DNA of 64,000 nucleotides from NCBI GenBank assembly GCA_037200525.1, contig JBBCGG010000001.1:4456501-4520500 (forward strand), read 5' to 3'. The position numbers and the translations under genes were made by a program. Shown in pieces: positions 61,071-64,000 of the stretch; the first letter of the stretch is position 1; each line of letters opens with the position of its first letter. A model generated the notes under the pieces. That model was given only the letters and a program-made list of their open reading frames with translations. It had not been told where the DNA came from and made no database searches. Source of the DNA: Methylocella sp. Lineage in GTDB: Bacteria > Pseudomonadota > Alphaproteobacteria > Rhizobiales > Beijerinckiaceae.

Positions 61071-61718
61071 TTATGATCGGTCCGAACAAGGCGCCCGGAT
61101 ACGGCTCCTCGCGGATATTTTGACGCCGACCTCAATCCGCCTGATGAGGATTCGCCGGAACGGCTGACCGACGCCCTCGTCATCTGGCAAAAAAAGCCGC
61201 GACATCGAACTGCGTTTCGCTCCTTCACTGCAAGCACGCAAGATAACAAAGACGGAAACCGTCTGGATTTCTTCATCCATCAGAGCCTCTATCTCATGCG
61301 TCCGCGCATTGCCGATAATGATCAGCCGGCAATAATCGCAAATGAAGCTCGTCAGCTCGAGATCGGCCAATACCTTGGGAAAGTTCTTGAAGATGGTCGA
61401 CTCATTAGGATTGTCGACGTGCTGCTCGACCTCGCTCCTCGCCTTGCCGCGCAATTCGCGCATCAAGGTGTAGAGGACGCCGAGAACATCGAGGTAGTCG
61501 CGCTGGGTCGGTCCGCGGCCAAGGACCGCCTCTACGATGGCGCCGCCAGTATCCTTGATCGTCGTCAGCGAGTTCGCGATAATGAACGTTCCAAGCGAAA
61601 CGCCGAGTATGATGATGAATTCATAGGGTTGAAAAATAACCGCTATATGCCCTCCCATCGCGGAAAATCCGCCAAGCATGCATCCGAGCGCGACGATCAT
61701 GCCGATTAGAAACGCCAA
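61071..61718 (-). pseudogene. motA: Truncated flagellar motor stator gene motA
   Basis: The N-terminal half of MotA, the inner-membrane stator protein that with MotB passes protons to drive flagellar rotation. Homology is excellent from residue 1 ([20 protein letters not shown], then [15 protein letters not shown]) to [11 protein letters not shown] at residue 153, including Arg90 and Glu98 of the torque-generating loop. After about base 61260 the sequence becomes unrelated ([13 protein letters not shown] and on) and runs to a stop at 61071. TM3, TM4 and the two key prolines are absent, so the stator cannot work. The start is a TTG at 61718 after AGGTGAG. No other flagellar gene is present in the window. 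Confidence 0.88.
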
Positions 61719-61921
61719 GGCTCACCTCATGCCGCCGACAACCTGACGGAGATCTTTAGCTGGCGAGCCTTGCGTCAGGCTGAATTTTATAGCGCTGATT
61801 TAAACCGATGATGAATGCGCGCAACATTCGCCCCAGACCCCTTGCGTCCGTTGCTATCCGAGGGGATTGTCTGCATCTTCTCAATTTCGACCGGTCATTT
61901 ACCCTCTTGAGGCGACTTCCC

Positions 61922-62317
61922 ATGCGCGCGTTACGGATATTTTGCGTTTCAGCCTGGCTGATTGGCTCGGGCGCTGCGGCTTCCGCTCAGGTTGCGAGCT
62001 TTGATTGCGCCAAAGCGGAGAGTCCGACCGAAGCCGCCATCTGTCAGGCTCCGTCCCTCGGCGCCAAGGACGTCAAGCTGTCGGCCTATTACCAGATCCT
62101 CGAGACGGTCAATCCCGCGTTCGCCGGCATGGCCTACCGCGAGTTTCGCGACAATCTGCGTCATGATCAGGCGCAATGGATCGCGCAAACGCGCGACGCC
62201 TGCGAGGGGGACGCCAAATGTCTGGAGGAGGCTTACGACAAGCGCACTAGTACGCTGCTTGCGATGATCATGAAGGATCTTGGCGTCACTTACGGCCGCA
62301 TGTGCGACGCCGACTGA
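61922..62317 (+). CDS. LprI-like (DUF1311) exported protein
   Basis: A 131-residue secreted protein with signal peptide (IFCVSAWLIGSGAAASAQ) and a cysteine-containing LprI-type domain. Family marks are FDCAKAESPTEAAICQAP with two cysteines, the middle LRHDQAQWIAQTRDACEGDAK with more cysteines and a terminal helix. The family name comes from a mycobacterial lysozyme inhibitor, but DUF1311 proteins of Gram-negatives are of unknown role. The ATG at 61922 begins the signal peptide; an in-frame start at 61808 would add an unlikely leader. It ends 16 bp from the convergent ggt. Confidence 0.83.
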   Translation: MRALRIFCVSAWLIGSGAAASAQVASFDCAKAESPTEAAICQAPSLGAKDVKLSAYYQILETVNPAFAGMAYREFRDNLRHDQAQWIAQTRDACEGDAKCLEEAYDKRTSTLLAMIMKDLGVTYGRMCDAD

Positions 62318-62333
62318 CCGGAAAGCAACCGAT

Positions 62334-64000
62334 TCAATATCCTGTCGCAAGCGTCCCGCGCTGCCGGGAGTCGGCTGCCCCCATCAAGACGCCGTTAGCG
62401 CGCAAAATACTTTGCGCCGAACCCCAGGCGTCAAGCTGGACGACCTTGTGTCCCAGAACTTCGAGCAGGCGGATCGTGTCGATGGAGATACCGCGCTCTG
62501 CCTGCAATATGTCGGGCGCGCCCTGATGATGAACGCGCTCCGCCGCAGTCGCCTCCGCGGGATTCATGTGAAAATCGACGAGGTCGAGAATGATCTGCGT
62601 GACGATGGTGATGATCCGCGAGCCGCCCGCCGCCCCGGTGACGAGCTCCAGCTCGCCATCGCGAAACATCATGGTCGGGGCCATAGAGGAGAGCGGCCGC
62701 TTGCGGGACGCGGGGGCGTTGGCGACGCCGCCAAGAAGGCCGAAGGCATAGGGCGCGCCGGGTTTTGCCGAAAAATCATCGAGCTCATTGTTAAGCAGCA
62801 CGCCGGTCCCTGCCGCGACGAGCCCGACGCCATAGGAGAAATTCAAAGTGTAAGTGTTGCCGACGGCATTGCCGTCGGCGTCGATAATAGAGAAATGCGT
62901 AGTCTGGTCGCTCTCATAAGGGATCGGGTCGGGCCGCTTGCTCTCGCTGGCGGGCGTCGCCTTCTCGGTCGAGATTTGCGCCCGCAGTAGCGCCGCGTAA
63001 GCTTTGGAAACGAGAGCGCGTAGCGGAACGGAAACCTGGTCGGGATCGCCAAGGTAGCGCGCGCGATCGGCGTAAGCGAGCTTCATCGCTTCGGCCAAAA
63101 GATGGATGGCGGCCGCTGAATTCGCGCCTTGGTCAGCCAGAGGAAAGCCTTCGAGCATATTGACAAGCTCGATGACATGGACCCCGCCGGATGATGGCGG
63201 CGGCATGGAGACGATTTCATGGCCGCGATAGAAGCCGCGCACCGGTTCGCGCTCGACTGCGCGATAGGATTTCATGTCCACCAAGGTCATGCGGCCGCCG
63301 GCGGCGCGGACGCTCGCGACAATTTTTTCGGCGACTTCGCCCTCATAGAAGGCGCGCTCGCCGTCGCGGCCGAACGCCTCGATCACTTTAGCCAGATCGG
63401 CTTGCCTCAACAGGTCGCGGCGGCCCAACGGCGTTCCGTCCGGATGCAGGAAGATCTCGGCGCTCGAGGGCCAACGTCCAAGCCTTTCGCGCGCTTGCGG
63501 CAATGAATCGGCGAGATCCTGCTGCACCTCTATGCCTTCGCGGGCAAGGCGCACGGCGGGTGCCGCCAGCGTTAACTTCCCCGAGCCATAACGGCGGAGG
63601 GCGAGAGAGAGCCCGGCGACGGTTCCCGGCACGCCAACCGCCAGGCCAGTGTCCTGTGATTTGACGGGGCTCGCTTCGCCGGATGCATCCAGAAAGACAT
63701 CGCTTGGGGTATCGTTTGGAGCGGTCTCGCGATAGTCGATGGCGATGGTTTGCTTTGACTTGGCAAGATGCACCAGCATGAAACCGCCGCCGCCGAGGTT
63801 TCCCGCGCGGGGCAGCGTGACCGCCAGGGCCAATGCGACAGCAACCGCCGCATCCACCGCATTACCGCCGCGGCGCAAAATATCGACGCCGACTTTCGCC
63901 GCGGTTCCTTCCTGTGCGACCACCATTCCATGTTCCGCCAGCACAGGCAGAACTCGCCCAGCTTGCGACAGGATCGGCGCGGACTCAAGCTGCGGGAAGG
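62334..64000 (-). CDS. ggt: Gamma-glutamyltransferase (5' end beyond the window)
   Basis: About 555 residues of a gamma-glutamyltranspeptidase, which cleaves gamma-glutamyl bonds such as in glutathione, usually in the periplasm. The proenzyme is cut before the catalytic threonine; here that is in ESDQTTHFSIIDADG. The large-subunit motif GGNAVDAAVAVALALAVTLP, NLGGGGFM and the small-subunit VTGAAGGSRIITIV are all present. The frame stays open to base 64000 without a signal peptide, so the start lies outside the window; a GTG at 63944 is an internal codon. The C-terminal ATLATGY is near the normal end. Confidence 0.93.
   Translation of the reverse strand, partial: FPQLESAPILSQAGRVLPVLAEHGMVVAQEGTAAKVGVDILRRGGNAVDAAVAVALALAVTLPRAGNLGGGGFMLVHLAKSKQTIAIDYRETAPNDTPSDVFLDASGEASPVKSQDTGLAVGVPGTVAGLSLALRRYGSGKLTLAAPAVRLAREGIEVQQDLADSLPQARERLGRWPSSAEIFLHPDGTPLGRRDLLRQADLAKVIEAFGRDGERAFYEGEVAEKIVASVRAAGGRMTLVDMKSYRAVEREPVRGFYRGHEIVSMPPPSSGGVHVIELVNMLEGFPLADQGANSAAAIHLLAEAMKLAYADRARYLGDPDQVSVPLRALVSKAYAALLRAQISTEKATPASESKRPDPIPYESDQTTHFSIIDADGNAVGNTYTLNFSYGVGLVAAGTGVLLNNELDDFSAKPGAPYAFGLLGGVANAPASRKRPLSSMAPTMMFRDGELELVTGAAGGSRIITIVTQIILDLVDFHMNPAEATAAERVHHQGAPDILQAERGISIDTIRLLEVLGHKVVQLDAWGSAQSILRANGVLMGAADSRQRGTLATGY

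Noticed and set aside
61076-61709. Plus-strand frame opposite motA with a protein-like stretch ([13 protein letters not shown])
   Set aside because: Most of it is antisense to the clearly homologous motA segment; the readable stretch alone matches no family I know.
1-64000. CRISPR arrays, prophage, rRNA, tRNA, toxin-antitoxin or restriction genes
   Set aside because: I looked for regular spaced repeats, structural RNA signatures and hallmark proteins on both strands and found none that hold up.

Overview
The window looks like chromosomal DNA of a GC-rich alphaproteobacterium of the order Hyphomicrobiales (Rhizobiales). A Beijerinckiaceae-type organism is my best guess, but the genus cannot be fixed from sequence alone. 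The evidence is the conserved string rnd-like, lptC, lptA, lptB, rpoN, (hpf), ptsN; the purM-purN pair divergent from pgsA-like, perM and hdaA; OxyR next to AhpC/AhpD; a GreB-type factor; and GGAAC-N16/17-CGTT promoter motifs of the alphaproteobacterial general stress response.

Layout. 0-6 kb: end of accA, an L,D-transpeptidase lipoprotein, greB, class I fumarase, glucokinase, ptsN. 6-12 kb: remains of hpf, then rpoN, the LPS-transport genes lptB-lptA-lptC and a short RNase D, all on the minus strand. 12-15.3 kb: a DUF1236 protein, a frameshifted mscL, an EVE protein and ahcY. 15.3-24 kb: a surface-glycan region with two glycosyltransferases, a sulfotransferase, a single LptF/LptG-like permease and a Wzm/Wzt-type ABC exporter. 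It is interrupted by an IS5-like element inside a short-chain dehydrogenase gene, next to a TetR regulator. 24-33 kb: CsbD, a HbpS/GlcG-like protein, a Tat-exported dienelactone hydrolase, an RND pump without outer-membrane channel, an MFS transporter and an XRE-cupin regulator. 33-42 kb: an LpxH-like phosphatase coupled to a glycosyltransferase, an HtrA-like protease, an FTR1 iron permease, an RhlE-type helicase, a transglutaminase-like protease and an EcsC protein. 42-50 kb: hdaA, perM, pgsA-like, purMN, the ssuACB sulfonate importer and ndk. 50-57 kb: oxyR, ahpD, ahpC, an ABC-F ATPase, two unknown cysteine-containing proteins, a second IS5-like element and rpsD. 57-64 kb: arsC, a quinone oxidoreductase, a broken ArsR-type regulator, an SDR, a truncated motA, an LprI-like protein and the start-less end of gamma-glutamyltransferase.

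Themes. Envelope biogenesis is the strongest: LptABC, the glycan genes, the lipid-A-type phosphatase and an L,D-transpeptidase. Stress response is the second: OxyR/AhpCD with a matching ATAG-N7-CTAT site, and three general-stress promoter candidates. The third is gene decay. Five genes that are normally intact are broken: hpf, mscL, an SDR split by an IS, an ArsR-family regulator and motA. For hpf, mscL and the ArsR gene the ancestral frames can still be read. I found no CRISPR array, tRNA, rRNA, prophage or clear defence island. No wholly new multi-gene system stands out. The least explained parts are the two cysteine-containing proteins at 54.7-55.5 kb and the sequence joined to truncated motA at 60.5-61.3 kb.
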